Below are positions 11,101 through 23,584 of a stretch of 64,000 bases of DNA, one piece after another. This DNA is from Eudorina sp. 2006-703-Eu-15 (taxonomy: Eukaryota > Chlorophyta > Chlorophyceae > Chlamydomonadales > Volvocaceae), in NCBI GenBank assembly GCA_003117195.1, contig BDSI01000018.1:534230-598229 (forward strand). Reading direction: 5' to 3'. Each line of letters starts with the position of its first letter. Within the stretch, counting starts at the first letter, position 1. The notes under the pieces are model-generated. The model saw only the letters and a list, made by a program, of their open reading frames with translations. It did no database searches and was not told the origin of the DNA. The position numbers and the translations under genes were made by a program.

Positions 11101-12090
11101 GGTAACGGCGGGGAGTCGGTGGCCCATGGCCTCTTCGTGGGGAGCCACGCATCCAGCGACCGTACCGACCCTTGCGGAGCCTTTGTCCTCCTCCGCCGCC
11201 GCCAAATGTCAACCCCACACATGCTCCCGGCCGGGCTAGGCTGGAGGCTGTCCCTCGAACATGCACGGACATACCGGTATCTGTACATGGAAGCCCGCCA
11301 CCGAGCAACCACGCACGCCCCGCCTCCGCCTATCCGCTGCGTGTAGCTCCGCCCGTACCCGCCGCGCCTTGACCTGTGGCAACACCTGCGCGCTGCATCC
11401 TTGTCCCTCTATCTGCCCGCAGAGGTACCAGACGCGGATGAGGCCATGGCTGCCGCCGGCCTACACCATCTGGCCAAGCGTCTCTGACGTGCCTTTCCTC
11501 ATTCCTAAAGGTGAGCCGCCTAGCTATGGGAACTCTGCGATAAATACGGCGCCTTTATTTGGTGCCTGCGCTTCCCGGTGCGCCGCCTGCCCTTCACTAC
11601 TCTGCCCGACGACGCATCCATCTCAACGCCCCCAATCAGGTGCTGTCACCAACCCGGCCGACTTCAACCCCAAAGCCTACAATGGCTGGGTCACCATAAC
11701 TGGGGGGAAGTTCAACACCGCCTCCCAGCTGCAGCACCTCACGTATAAGGTGCGCACGACATACATCGCGCACGTGCCTGCATTTGGTTGTGTATGCTTG
11801 CGGACGTTTGTTGCCTCCAGGGGCAGTACTGCCGTCGTGCGTGATGTGATGTGATGTGCCAGCCGCCCGCGTCTACGCGGTACCAGCCTGATTAGGAAAT
11901 AAATTGCCGCAGGGGTTCTTTCTCATCACAGGCCAGGCAGCTTGGAGTTTTCTTAGGTTGCCCTCAGACTGTTATGTCCTACATTCCTGCACGTACATCC
12001 TGCGTGCAGGTCTCAGCAACCGCCTGCGCCAGGAGCGCGATGCTCGCCATAGACTGCGCACTGGCCACCAATGACGACGCCCTGCCGTAA
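8165..12090 (+). CDS. secreted SRCR-domain protein A (10 exons, 390 aa)
   Basis: Exons: 8165-8234, 8496-8528, 8729-8942, 9563-9840, 10023-10079, 10461-10597, 10850-10954, 11423-11510, 11640-11749, 12010-12090. All junctions are GT-AG and the phases close to 1,173 nt. Residues 1-24 look like a signal peptide (LVLLTALV core). Exons 3-4 encode a scavenger-receptor cysteine-rich (SRCR) domain (VRLVGG…GRLEL…WVQVCDDG…MCEMLDYEYG). Exon 5 starts a Pro/Ser hinge (APPPPPSPPSPPS) running into exon 6. Exons 6-10 give a second, divergent SRCR-like module (TFARVEML…IWAPVCNI…LAWAVANLTC). SRCR domains bind ligands outside cells; here an extracellular or cell-wall role is inferred. The ligand is unknown. The start was chosen by position after the TATA box and by match to the paralogue. 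Confidence 0.85.
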
Positions 12091-14090
12091 TGCATTGGAA
12101 GAATGAGAGCTGCATTATGCCGCGGACCGGTCTGTGTTTGCCGGCGTCTGTCGGAACGAACTGCGGCAGCAACAAATAGCCCAGGCCCAAATGACATCAT
12201 GATGCCTTGCATACGTGCATGCATATGTTACCGACGACGTGCATTTAGCAGCACGAACGAACGAGGTCGGCCAACGAGGTCGACGTTGGCTTGCTTGCCA
12301 GCCGAATGGATGGACTGCACGGGATTACTGGAGCTGCCCACATATGTACGACATGTGATTATTGCTTGGGCTGGCTGCGAGGGTGACTCATGAATGGGTA
12401 TGAGCGAGCGAGGGGTGGTCGCGGATCTGCGCCGCCAATCCTCGGCGTATGCGAGGCTGGAATGTGCCGTTCGCGCAATCACGTATCTGTTATTAGCAGG
12501 AGAAAGCAGTGGAGTGGTTGGTTCTCAGTAACGGGGTGGTTCCCTGGGAGCGTGGGTACGGCGGCGGGGTGTGCTTCGGTGCACTTTTGGAGCCTGTTCG
12601 GTGCGCCTTGATGGCGCAGTTTCGTTTGTGCAGTGTATGGTGAGGAAGCTATGGCTGTCACCGAAGACCCGCGGGATCCACTGCAACATCCTAAAGTGGA
12701 GTGTTTTCCTGGAGTTTAAACCTGGAGCAACATATGTACGACTATATCTATATCGGGGGTGGTCGGTGTATGTGCTGCATGATGGTTTGTACGACAATCG
12801 TAAGCTTGGCACCCGTTGGTGATGCTGAAGCAGCATATATCCCGGTGGGACCGTACGGGCAGGCCCCTGATGGTGGCTCGCGAGGCCCCGTGGCTCTCCA
12901 AGACGACGGGCCACCGCCGGAGAAGTAACACTGCCTTGGTTGGGGTGGTGGCTCGCTAATAGGGGCGCCCTGGTGGCTAACTCCCCCTGAGCGGGCTTTA
13001 TCCCTAGCCGGGGTTGGTTCTCAGGAACGGGGTGGTTCCCTGGTAGTGTGGGTGTTTCGGTGCACTTGTGGAGCCTGTCCGTTGCGCCATGGTGGCGCAA
13101 GTTCGTTATGCAGTGTGTGGTGAGGAAGCTTCGGCTGTCGCCGTTGGCTGTCACCGATGACCCACGGGGTCCGCTGTAACATCCTTAATAATAATAACAA
13201 CATATGAACACGTTTGTGGTCGAGTCCCTCCTGGAAGGGACGATGGACGTGGACATGATCCGCTGTGGTTCACATTTTCACCTCGGCTGCTGCAAACGCA
13301 ATTAACCCGTCGGTTTCGATGACTGTGTGTCGGCTTGGCCTGAAGGATCTCGTGTGGCCTTCTTATGCCACAGTCGCACGTACGACACTGTCTGTGTGTA
13401 CTCCTTCCCTCTGTAAAGAATGTGTGTATTGGATGCATGTATCGCGTTGCAGAGCCATCGAGTCGTATTCAAGCAGCCAAAGCCCCCCTCGCGTTAGTCG
13501 CGTGCAGTGTGCATGCATGCGGACGCCAAGGTTAAAGTTACCAGAAATCCTTGGGACAGTCCGGGGTGAGCCTGGGTGACTACTCGCGAGGATCGTTTAC
13601 CATTGCGTTAAGCGGTACTGTACGAGCGCTTCTGGAATTCCTACATACACAATGCGTGGTGCGTGGTGCGACCTGCGACGCACGCACGATGCACATGATG
13701 CATGTACATAATATCTGTGGAAGACATTTACTATCATTTTCACCCTTACCATTTTTTGATTAATATCGTCATGCGCATGACTTCTAAAATCGCAACTGCG
13801 AAGGAACGGGGGTGGACGGGGATGGACTGCTCCAAGTTTTTAATGGAAATTAAGGTGAATTTTTTGCAATAAAACAGTTTTGAAGACCGTCATGGCCATC
13901 AACACAATATTACCCATAACTTTACTCGGCAAGGCTCGGCAGCAGGTGCGCGTACGGGCTCGCACGGGATGCGCAACATCCCGTCGTCATGGCGCGCTGG
14001 GCGCGCCTATGTCGGTTATGAAAAACTCCGGACAGTGGGTAACATACCATACTGTAGCTCATTTGCGCGAATCATACAGCATACTATTGC
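12091..14090. other. spacer between the SRCR paralogues
   Basis: No gene. 12,091-12,260 resembles the sequence after gene B (both contain GCATTTAGCAGCAC/GCGTTATTTAGCAGCAC), so the tandem duplication includes 3' flanks. 12,516-12,690 and 13,014-13,187 are a diverged direct repeat (GGTTGGTTCTCAG…, GTGAGGAAGCT…). 13,300-13,530 resembles 3,850-4,060. From about 13,740 the sequence matches the promoter side of gene A. Confidence 0.6.
12516..13187. repeat. two copies of a ~175-bp direct repeat
   Basis: Copies at 12,516-12,690 and 13,014-13,187 share ACGGGGTGGTTCCCTGG, TTCGGTGCACTT, GGAGCCTGT and GGTGAGGAAGCT, about 500 bp apart. No coding signal is seen in either. Confidence 0.7.
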
Positions 14091-14189
14091 GACTGACGCC
14101 GACTGACACGACTGACACGACCGACGCAAGAATGGACGAACCTACAATATGCCGTAGTGCCCGTGCGTGCCTTACAAAAGCATATAAAT
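14091..14189 (+). promoter_or_regulatory. promoter of SRCR gene B
   Basis: TATAAAT at 14,183-14,189, 82 bp before the ATG, preceded by repeated CGACTGACNC motifs at 14,091-14,126, parallel to the region before gene A. Confidence 0.6.
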
Positions 14190-14270
14190 GCAGATGTAAC
14201 TTTGTAATCTCTACCGACATACAGATAGTTTGCAGTCATTTAAAATCATAGAATCATCCTATTGCTCCCA

Positions 14271-17200
14271 ATGACGGTCACAATGAAATGGACTCGAACC
14301 TTCGTGCTGCGTGCAGCCCTAGTATCACTTCTGGCAATCGGTGAGTAGACTAGGAGTATTGCGCTGGATATCTTTCCGGCTGTGTCTGTGTGCGTTGCGA
14401 GATAAGGCAGCAAAGTCAGGAATTCTTCGAAATTCGTCACAGTTTCAGTTATCAGCGGGCAATACTTCTTGAATTCATTAAGATTTCACTGGCACATGTG
14501 AAGCACATACAGCCTCGGATAACCGGAGACTATTCGGGTTTTCCGTACAAGGAATAACTGTGTGGATAAAGTTTCACGAGTTTTTAGTTTTTTTTGTGTG
14601 CAGGTATCAATGCAGTGGCCACCTCGCAATTCATATGTAAGTGTAAAGGGACGGCAATACGTTACCGATGTATCCATCACATATAATTACAGTGCAAACA
14701 TTTCAAACTGATATCTGAATTCGTTTCGTCGCGCAGACGAGAAGAACGGCGTTCGACTTGTTGGTGGTGACAAGACCAAGGGCCGCCTGGAGCTGCTGCC
14801 GCAGCAGCATTGGTACACCAGCGACTGGGTTCAAGTGTGCGATGACTTCTTCACTGACGAGGACGCGCAAACCATGTGCGAGATGCTGGATTACAAGTAC
14901 GGCAGGAAGTACTACACCACAGCAATCGCGTATCCATCGCCTGTAACGTAAGTTGGTGTTGCGGGGGAAATACACATGTGCACGTGCTTGTTGTAATCCA
15001 GTCGGATTTCGGCGCAGCAACGCACGGACGGCGGCCCAGGCTCAACGTCCGCAGTCCGTTCGGTTGCACGTTGTTATCAGGTTATCCTGGCAGCTGCTTG
15101 GCTCCAGTACGCAACCCTCTCCACTGTAACATCATTAACATCATTAAAAAAATAGCACATTTTGCGAGCAGCGTGCGAGGATACAGCACCCGCCACGCGC
15201 AAAGCCTTATCTTTGGCTGCCCCTGGCACCCAATGCACTGGCCCCAACTAATAACCCCGGCAGGGAAGTAAAGGCCACCAGCCTCTGGTGCAATGAGGGT
15301 GGCAGCAGCTTCGGCGGCTTCCGTCGTCGCCTTCTGCGGGGGACCACCGGAAGCGCGGATCACGGCATTCGCAGCAACGCCGAGGACGGCTCCCTGGCGG
15401 AGCAAGGACTGGCTGTTGAGACCGCCGCGGGCAATGGTCGGAAGCTGCTCAGCCCTTGGTGGGGCAAAGTCGACAGCCCATCAACCGCGCCGTACAGCTG
15501 CAACTTCCGCAAGGGCACCTGCAACCCAGCTGGCCCCGTCGTAGGCATCCAGTGCTCCAGTAAGTACGGGTATCGTACGGCATGTCAGCACGCTTGGTTG
15601 AGTGCGAGTGATAGGACAGTGCTGCAAGATGAGCGTTCCCTGGTGCGTGGTACGTTTGTTGGTTATTTGCCCTGAATACGGGTAGCGCTACCTGCGGGTG
15701 CGGCTGCTCGATTGTGACCCGCCCAGCCCATTAAGATGGTACGCCTGTGCTCGTCCCTCATCTGCAGGCAAGCCGTTACCGCCCGCCCCGCCGCCCCCAC
15801 CATCGCCACCGAGCCCGCCATCTCGTAAGTGGCTGCGTGCGTGCCCATAATGGGAGTGCTGCCAATATTCCCAGCATCGAATCGACGCAGAGCTACATGC
15901 CCTGTGCGGATCCCCACCGGCCGCTTTTCCTAGATTTCTGGTGGCACAGACACCCTAGATCGCGGCCCCATGCATGGGTGTACTTGATGATCTGCACGGG
16001 CCTGCTTCCATCTCATCAAGCCAACGCCGGGTGCACCGAATGATTCCAGCGTGGATAATCGGTGCCTCCATATCTTTTGGACCAATTCCGGGTGTCCCAC
16101 ACAACGATCCGCGTGGGTTGCACCTAACTAACGTCTGTGACTCACTACCTCACTACCAAGCAGCGCCAACACCCGGCGTTGCCTGTGCAACCCAACACCG
16201 ACCTATCCATCTGCCGTTCCGCCCCTTCCCGCCCCATCGGTTCCCCTTCCCCGCCTCGTTTCATCAGCTCCGCCGCCAGCCCCCAAGCTGGTCCGCATCA
16301 TCAGCAGCAGCCCCTCAAACGAGGACGGCAGTCTGGAGCCCAACTTGTGCCTCAGCACCAGCGCTCGGGGCACCTGCGACACCTTCGCTCGCGTGGAGAT
16401 GCTGGTGAGTGCCGAGCGGCAAGGCGCAGAGCGTGTGCGTCATCACACCCCGTCGCATTCGGATGTTCATCAGTGGACGGATGTGCAGTTTGAACAGCGC
16501 GCCATCGGGAGCGCAGCTCCTTAACAGTCGTCCAATGGAAACTTAAGACACGTCGGGGCCCCTGCTGACATACACCCCCGCCCGCCGTATGTAGAAGACA
16601 TTCAACATGCCTGGCTGGTCACGGCCCGCCAGCAGTGGTGACTCATTAGGTCTGACTGTTTACCTGATGGCCCGCGCAGGTGGACTCCCCCAGCAAGAAG
16701 ACCCCCGGCAAGATCTGGGCGCCCGTCTGCAACATCACCTCGGCGGGACTTGCGTGGGCCGTTGCAAATTTGGCGTGCACTCAGGTGGGTCAAAGTATAC
16801 CACGCATTCAGCGCGCTTATCCAGGGGAGGCACGGCGCAACACACGTGATTCGCGAGCGTCGTTGACAAACCCTCTACTGCTGACGTCGCGCATTCCATT
16901 GGCTGATGCTGGCGGGAAGGCGGTGGTCCTTGGGCCGGATGTACGTAGGGAGCCATCAATCAATCCTGTATTCAAGGTTTAGCTGCCATTGGCTTAGCTG
17001 CCCGCGACCAAGGCAGGCCCAGGAAGGCATGCACCCCGTGTCCTTTTCCGCCGTCGAAAGTGAATCCCATACCCGGCACCCGGCCGGGCTAGGCTGGGAG
17101 TTGCCGCGCGAACATGCACGGACAGGGAAATAAGCCCACCCAGCAGCCAAGCCCCGCCGCCCACCCGCTGTAGTTCCGCGCCCGCTGACCTGTGCGTGGC

Positions 17201-17911
17201 AACACCTACGCGCTGCATCCCGTTCTGCCTGCCCGCAGAGGTACCAGACGCGGATGAGGCCATGGCTGCCGCCGGCCTACACCATCTGGCCAAGCGTCTC
17301 TGACGTGCCTTTCCTCATTCCTAAAGGTGAGCTTTATGGGTGTCGGCACTCGTTTGTTGAGTACCACTGCGGAGCGCCGTTGGTGCCCATCTCTTCCTCG
17401 TGCACCGCTCGCCACTCACTACTCCGCTTGGCGAACCCTAAACCCCACCGACCCCAACCAGGTGCCGTCACCAACCCGGCCTACTTCAACCCCAAAGCCT
17501 ACACTGGCTGGGCCACCATCACTGGCGGGAACTTCACCACCGCATCCAAGCTGCAGGACCTCACTTATAAGGTGCGTACGATATACCGTACATCGCGCAC
17601 GTGCCTGCATTGGGCTGTGTATGCTTGCAGAGCGATTGTTGCCTCCAGGGGCGGTACGGCCGTCGTGCGTGATGGGTTCTGGCAGCCGCTCGCGCTGCGT
17701 GGTACCTGCATGATTAGGAAATAAATGGCCGGAGGGTTCTTTTCTCACCACAGGCCAGACACCTTGGATTTTCTCAGGCTGCACTCAGACTGTTATGTCC
17801 TACATACATTCCTGCACGTCCTGCGTGCAGGTCTCAGCAACCGCCTGCGCCAAGAGCGCAATGCTCGCCATCGACTGCTCGCTGGCCACCAATGACGACG
17901 CCCTGCCTTAA
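14271..17911 (+). CDS. secreted SRCR-domain protein B (10 exons, 395 aa)
   Basis: Exons: 14271-14340, 14604-14636, 14737-14947, 15264-15559, 15768-15824, 16268-16404, 16680-16784, 17239-17326, 17462-17571, 17831-17911. Every splice phase matches gene A and the total is 1,188 nt. Signal peptide, first SRCR domain (VRLVGG…VQVCDDFF…MCEMLDY), Pro/Ser hinge and second SRCR-like module are in the same order. Differences: one codon fewer in exon 3 and six more in exon 4. Exons stay close while introns have drifted, so both copies appear to be under selection. The starts are 6,106 bp apart; the pair arose by tandem duplication. Confidence 0.85.
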
Positions 17912-17998
17912 CGGGAGGAAGAAAGCGCGGGCCGGTCCTCGTCTCTGTGTCGCGCTCTTTGTGTCATCTGTTGGAACGAATCGGGTCACCCCGCCACA

Positions 17999-18240
17999 CA
18001 TACAGACTCCCGACCATAAGGACAGCATGATGGTCAAAGCCGTTTGTATATAGCCGTGTGTATATTGCATGGACGCAGTGTGCGTTATTTAGCAGCACTG
18101 CCGGAACAACTGGGTACTCACATACAGACTCCCGACCATAAGGACAGCATGATGGTCAAAGCCGTTTGTATATAGCCGTGTGTATATTGCATGGACGCAG
18201 TGTGCATTATTTAGCAGCACTGCCGGAACAACTGGGTACT
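17999..18240. repeat. 122-bp tandem duplication
   Basis: 17,999-18,120 and 18,121-18,240 differ at very few bases (one clear difference GCGTTATTT/GCATTATTT). Each contains GTTTGTATATAGCCGTGTGT. It lies just after gene B and is recent. Confidence 0.9.
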
Positions 18241-19881
18241 AAACACAGAACCTCGGCCCTTTGAATGGATAGTACGGATGGTGAACGCCTTATGTACATA
18301 TCATGATCCCCGCGTGGAATGTAGCGGATGAGCAGGAGGCATGGCCTGCAAATACCGCGCGGTTGGCATTGGCGTGCTTGCCAGCCAAATGGGCTATATA
18401 CGCCACGGATATACATTTGTACTCCATCCTGGCACCATAGGCACATTTCAATGCCGGGACTCACATACAGTGTGTCTCTTATCACGAGTCCGCGCTTTCC
18501 GTGACCCTGCTGCGAGCAAATGCCAGTGCTGCGCTCTGCAGGGGACTGTCGGGGTTCTGTCGGGGTGCACACGCAGGGGGTACGTGTGCGTTCGGACGGT
18601 GATGTCTCACGACTCAATTCTCTACTGCATCCGACAGGATCCGACTGACCGGGGCGCTGCATGGCGGAAATTAATAACAGGCTTACCTGTGTGTTTTTTT
18701 ATTTTATTTGGAATCTAAATCTAATAGTGCACGTGTTTAAAGCGTGTCCGCGGGTTTTAGTGGCGACGTACATACGCATGTGCGCATGCATGCGACCCGC
18801 TCTTTGCCCGCGCAATGAAGAGTTGCTGCTGCTCGAACATAGGTTCATCGTGAGTGGAGACGGCCGTACAAGAATACGAAGCTGCCACGCACTTCATGCA
18901 ATAGGGCTGCCTGATTGTGAGGCTTATTTATATATGGGTGGGTGCTGGGTGGGTAGGGGAACGAGGTAGTCGCGGTCTTCTTCTGAACCTGAATTGGAGA
19001 GAGACATGGACGACTATATCAGGGCAGGGCAGGATCGGGGTGTAGGTGGTGCACCTTCGTCCGTTGCCGTCCTGAAGTACAGGATGGTGTGATGTGTACG
19101 ACAATTGCACGCGTGCTCACCCATTCCGCTGGCCCTGATTCCTAATTTATGCCGACCTGCTTACGAAACCTGGTTTTTTCTTACTTTCCGATCACCAAAC
19201 AGTAGTGTCTCGTGCCGCCTGCGTATGTCACGGCCGCACGAGTGAGACGCGTGTGTACGCTTTGAGCTTTTCCTTTGTCGTCGAGAATGAATAAGATGGA
19301 TTTGGGTATTGCACTGGGCCGCTGTGACGCTACGTAGACCTGATTCATTCGGAGATGGGGGGCTCCTTGGACAATTGGACAGTCGTCCGGGGCATACATG
19401 ACGGTTCCATGCGACGCGACGCTTTGCACATGATGAGTAATGGCAGCGCGACTACGGTTCACCGGTCACGCTCCCCAAGACACCCCCGCGCCGGGTCTGT
19501 AAGTACTTGGTAGCCACGTCGCTCCTTTGGATCTGCAACGGCCTAGACTTCAGCCCAATGAGGAAGACTCAGACCCTATCGCTTGATTGCTAGCTACCGC
19601 CCCGCGGCCCATCCATGATCCAGGGGCTAGGGCTGTACCGCTGCCCACGCGATACATATGCGCGCACTGTTCCAAAGCGGCAAGCTAGCTAGACACCAAC
19701 ATGACCGAACGTTACCAAGCCGTCGGCAACCTTTTCACATGCACGAAGATCCCGCAGAGCAAGGACAGGGAAAGACCAAACACCTCGTAACTCGATCGGC
19801 AAACCTTGTCCCCGCCTGTCGCATGGCCTCCCCCTCTCCTACAGACAGGTAACACGAAGGGTCCCATCGGATGTTGCTGAG
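18241..19881. other. intergenic, no gene seen
   Basis: Only short unrelated frames. Contains remnants similar to 6,440-6,570 (near 19,540-19,640) and 3,850-4,060 (near 19,160-19,300). It ends at the left border of the DIRS element. Confidence 0.5.
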
Positions 19882-19970
19882 GTTTTCTGCAAAGACTCCA
19901 TTACACCGCTAGAGCCCCACCGGGGCGATAATAAACAATGCAGGGCCGGAGAAGGGCGAGGACGCACCGA
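19882..19970 (-). repeat. DIRS terminal repeat B2
   Basis: 89 bp, from GTTTTCTGCAAAGACTCC to GGACGCACCGA; same as B1 (20,180-20,268). Left boundary of the element. Confidence 0.9.
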
Positions 19971-20179
19971 CGATGGACAATAACAAACGGCCAACACACA
20001 GCCGCAACAAAAAGTCCAACGCCAGCACAGCCCGTAGCGCTACGATGATCTCCGAAAAGTACCAAACACTGACGCTTCTGCGTCCCAACAGGAGCCACCC
20101 GGCTCCAGAACCACAGACGCTCGTCTGTCGTATATTGCAGAAAACCTTGGTTTTCCTCACAAGCTCGGAAAACCTATAC
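19971..20179 (-). repeat. DIRS terminal repeat A2
   Basis: 209 bp between the two B copies; matches 24,443-24,651 (A1) at the other end of the element. Contains inverted motifs around AAAACCTTGGTTTTC. Confidence 0.9.
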
Positions 20180-20268
20180 GTTTTCTGCAAAGACTCCATT
20201 ACACCGCTAGAGCCCCACCGGGGCGATAATAAACAATGCAGGGCCGGAGAAGGGCGAGGACGCACCGA
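20180..20268 (-). repeat. DIRS terminal repeat B1
   Basis: Second 89-bp B copy, directly after the recombinase stop region in the element sense. With A2 and B2 it allows a circular cDNA to be completed. Confidence 0.9.
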
Positions 20269-20293
20269 ACCTTCAATTATTACGGGGGAGCCG

Positions 20294-21634
20294 TCAGTAC
20301 TCCAACACCCCGGTAACGCCCCTCCGCGCCTCCTGCGAATCCTTCAGGTACGGCAGCATCGCCTCCCGTGAGCGCCAGCCCCCATGGGCCTGAAACAGGC
20401 GCTCGTCCACTCCCCGCGCCGCCACCGCCGACACCCCCCCCGAGCGCAGACTGTGCAGCCCAAAGCGCGCCTGGGCCACATCCTTGGGGACCCCTTGAAC
20501 CTTGGCCACGTACGACAGGACCACCCCGCGCATTTTGCCGTACGCGACGGGCCGCGGCAGGAACACGGACGGCGCCCCGCGGTTTCGCGCCTTGTGTCCA
20601 TCCCAGTCCCGGAAGAGTGGGTCTTCCGGTGCCCACGCGGCCGACGCCAAATAGCGCCGCAGTAGCGCCACCGGGCACACCTCCGAGGTACCCGCTCTGA
20701 TGACCACCACGTTCCCCTCCCGGAACTGGTCGTTTTTGCGCTGACTCAGAAACAGCTCTACCTGGTCTGGCCCCAAGCACGTGTCCCGCACCAGGAGGCG
20801 CTGCGCGTCATCATACCGCAGGAACCCCGCAAAGCACACCATCACATACGCCGCAATCATGATCTCGTGCGTGCGCGGCGTGCCCTCCAACAGCATGCGT
20901 GCGATCGCCGTCACTTCCTCCAACGTTAGGGGCTCCTTCCGGTTCCGCACCAGTAACCCGAGCTGCCGCTTGGCCGCCGCCCGCACTTTCTTACAGAGGA
21001 CGTGCTTCGTAGGCGGCACCGTGACGCCCGCCAGTTCGTGGTGCGTGAAAATGGCGGCGCTGGCAGTTTTGACCACCGCGTATGACGCGGCCGACTGCGC
21101 CACCAACGTCAGGAACATGGCCACCGCTGCTGGATGCGCGGGCAGGGCCGTGTACTGCCCCTCCGCGCAAAACTTGCAGAACGCCGCCCACGAGCCGTGG
21201 TACTGCGCCAGTGAGGACTGCGCGCGAGAGCCCAGCATCATCCGCTGTGTCGCTTTCCACAGCCCCGCGTGCGCGGGGTGGACTGGCAACTGCGTGCCCC
21301 GTCCGCAGGGGCCGGCGTGCGACTCTGTGGTCGGGGTCGGGAGGGGTTGTTTCAGGACAACGTCGGGCCCGGCAGGGTCCGGCGGCGTGCCCATTCGCCC
21401 CGGAACGAGACCCGTAGGGCCATGACCCTCCACCTCGGCGCACCCGCTGCTTCCCGGTTCCCAGACGCCGGGCCCGACCGAAACAATTCCGCTGCCCCCG
21501 GCAGGGCCACCGCGCCCACTACCGCTGGGGACCACCGGCCCTCGGCGGGGCACAACAACGGCCACCATACCGCCGACGGCCACACCGGGATAATCACCGT
21601 GGCTACCGCCCTCTGCTCCTCCAGGAAACGCCAT
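20294..21634 (-). CDS. tyrosine recombinase of the DIRS element
   Basis: 446 residues. The N-terminal third is low-complexity. From about residue 125 it resembles a core-binding domain (SSLAQYHGSWAAFCKFC), then the catalytic domain: Arg in GFLRYDD (~270), H-x-x-R in GLHSLRSGG (~393), HGGW (~412) and the nucleophile Tyr in LPYLKDS (~428). All catalytic residues are present, so this frame looks intact. It would join the circular DNA copy into the genome by strand exchange in the nucleus, explaining the lack of a target duplication. It overlaps the RT-RH frame at its N-terminus. Confidence 0.9.
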   Translation of the reverse strand: MAFPGGAEGGSHGDYPGVAVGGMVAVVVPRRGPVVPSGSGRGGPAGGSGIVSVGPGVWEPGSSGCAEVEGHGPTGLVPGRMGTPPDPAGPDVVLKQPLPTPTTESHAGPCGRGTQLPVHPAHAGLWKATQRMMLGSRAQSSLAQYHGSWAAFCKFCAEGQYTALPAHPAAVAMFLTLVAQSAASYAVVKTASAAIFTHHELAGVTVPPTKHVLCKKVRAAAKRQLGLLVRNRKEPLTLEEVTAIARMLLEGTPRTHEIMIAAYVMVCFAGFLRYDDAQRLLVRDTCLGPDQVELFLSQRKNDQFREGNVVVIRAGTSEVCPVALLRRYLASAAWAPEDPLFRDWDGHKARNRGAPSVFLPRPVAYGKMRGVVLSYVAKVQGVPKDVAQARFGLHSLRSGGVSAVAARGVDERLFQAHGGWRSREAMLPYLKDSQEARRGVTGVLEY

Positions 21635-23369
21635 AACCGGCCTATCAACGCGAATGGGGGGTTACACCAGTTGTTCTCCCCCGCCCACTGCTGCGCGAAG
21701 CAATCCACCGCCTCTGCCCCCGGGCAGTGAAACAGCGAATTGAAGCGCCGCAGCTGTGTGTTACGGTCCGACGCGAAACGATCCACGGTGTGCGGACCCC
21801 AACGGGTGTCCAGCTGCCGGAACAACTCCGGCAGCAGCTGCCAGTCGCAGCTCTCCCGGATCTTGCTGAAGAAATCCGCCACCTCGTTCTGCTCCCTTGG
21901 AATCCACGCGACCGACAGTTGCACCCGGGCGGCTTTGCACCACCAGAACACTTTTAGCGCGATCGCCTGCAAGTGGGCCCCCTTGCTCCCCTTCGTCGCG
22001 ATGGATCGCGCGTTGGTACTGTCCGTCAGGACGTGCACCCTCTTGCCCCGAAGCCGACCCTCCAGGGCTTGCAGCGTGTACAGCAACGCAAGCATCTCCC
22101 GCCCAAGCGAAGTCGCTGGCGTCCGTCCGGACCTCGACTGCTGCCGTGCCGGCCAGCCTCACTATTGGGGCTGCCAGGGCTTCCCGTGGCAGCCCCTCCC
22201 AGAAGCACAACTCCTCCCTCACTCCCTCCGTGACTATCACGTCACCGTTCCAGCCCTCTTTTTCCCTTAGAGAGGCTTCACATGCCCGGGTGAACAGGCG
22301 AGCGAGCGCCCCCATCACCAGCTGCATGCTGACCGCGTGGCCAATTACCCTGGCCATTGCCCGCGCGGGCACGGACTCCCTGCCCTTAACGGCCTGCACA
22401 GCCTCCTGGAACGCCTCCCACCGGTCTTCCGGGATGGTGAAGGTCATCGTCACCGAGTTAATCACGAACCCAAGACAGCGAATCTCGGTGACTGGAACTA
22501 GCTGACTTTTGCTGAGGTTCACCCCGAGTCCCGCATTGCAGAACTCCTCCAGGAGGGCCTCCCGCTGCTGCACCGCGCCTGCTTGGTCCCCCCCAAGCAA
22601 AAACAAGAAGTCGTCCAGGTAGTTCAAGACCCGGAAACCCTTGTGCCGCAAATATGCGCAGAACTCCCGCATCAGCTTCGAGAAGCCCCAAGGTGCTGAT
22701 TTCAAACCGAACGGCAACACCGTGAAGACGTAGTACTTCCCTCGCCACTCAAAAACCCAAATACTCATGCGCCGCATCGTTCATCCGAAGCTGCCAGTAC
22801 GAGTTGGTCAGGTCGATACCTACCATGAGGTCCCCCGGTCGCATCAGGGCCTCCAGATCTGCCAAACGTTCGTACTTAAACTTTGGGCAGTGCAAGGACT
22901 TATTCACATGCCGGCCGGCCAACAGGACCCTAAACTTTCCCAGCTGCTTCTTGGGGATGACGTTGAGCGGCAACACGCACTTAGGGGGTAACGGCCCCTC
23001 CCACTCCCGGGCTGCCCCTGCTGCCAGAAACTCTGCCAGAGTCGCATCCATGTACTCTGCGTGCTCCTTCGACCCTGGGTGGTTTGGCTGTTGTCGCCGT
23101 GGGGCGGGGTTCTTCGCATCCTCCCAAACCAGGGGGAAGCCGTTCTTCACCCACCGCCTTGTCCACTTGCTGGCACAGATATTCTTGAGCCAGAACTCCT
23201 TACGGGCGTTGATCTGCCCAGACGCTGCCGCGTCGGCCCCCTCGCTTTCGCGTGCATCATTTCCTTCCTCCCACAGGTCATCTGCGGTTACAAGATCGGA
23301 AGGCAACCGACACCACGGGCCTTCAGACGTTCCACGTCTCACAGACAAGTGCTGTCGCACTGTCCTCAC
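21352..23369 (-). pseudogene. DIRS reverse transcriptase-RNase H with frame breaks
   Basis: RT begins in frame 23,369-22,749 (KCVLPLNVIPKKQLGKFR, GIDLTNSYWQLRM), breaks at a T5 run near 22,760, continues in 22,777-21,761 (TVLPFGLKSAPWGFSKL, then the YLDD active site in NYLDDFLFL and the LGF motif). After RTDASDFAW, the first RNase H Asp, a second break moves to 22,095-21,352 (LLYTLQAL, VLTDSTNARSIATKG, WIPREQNEVADFFSK, typical DIRS RNase H). About 20 residues expected between the two RNase H parts seem to be missing. It would copy the RNA in intact relatives; this copy needs help from another. Confidence 0.85.
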
Positions 23370-23584
23370 TGCCTCTGTGGGCCAAAGCCTCTTTGGGCCA
23401 ACGGTAGGCTGCAGCCTGACCGGTCACTGGGCTTCCTGCCCTTGTCCACGGTTTCCGAACGTCCGTTCGCTACGGTTCTCCGCCGTGAGATCCTGACGGC
23501 TGCTGCCGTGATCCCGGCGACCGCACCACGCACCCACCGCCTGAGCATGCTGCGGTGACCCCCCGTACGTCCACCTTCCCTCCA

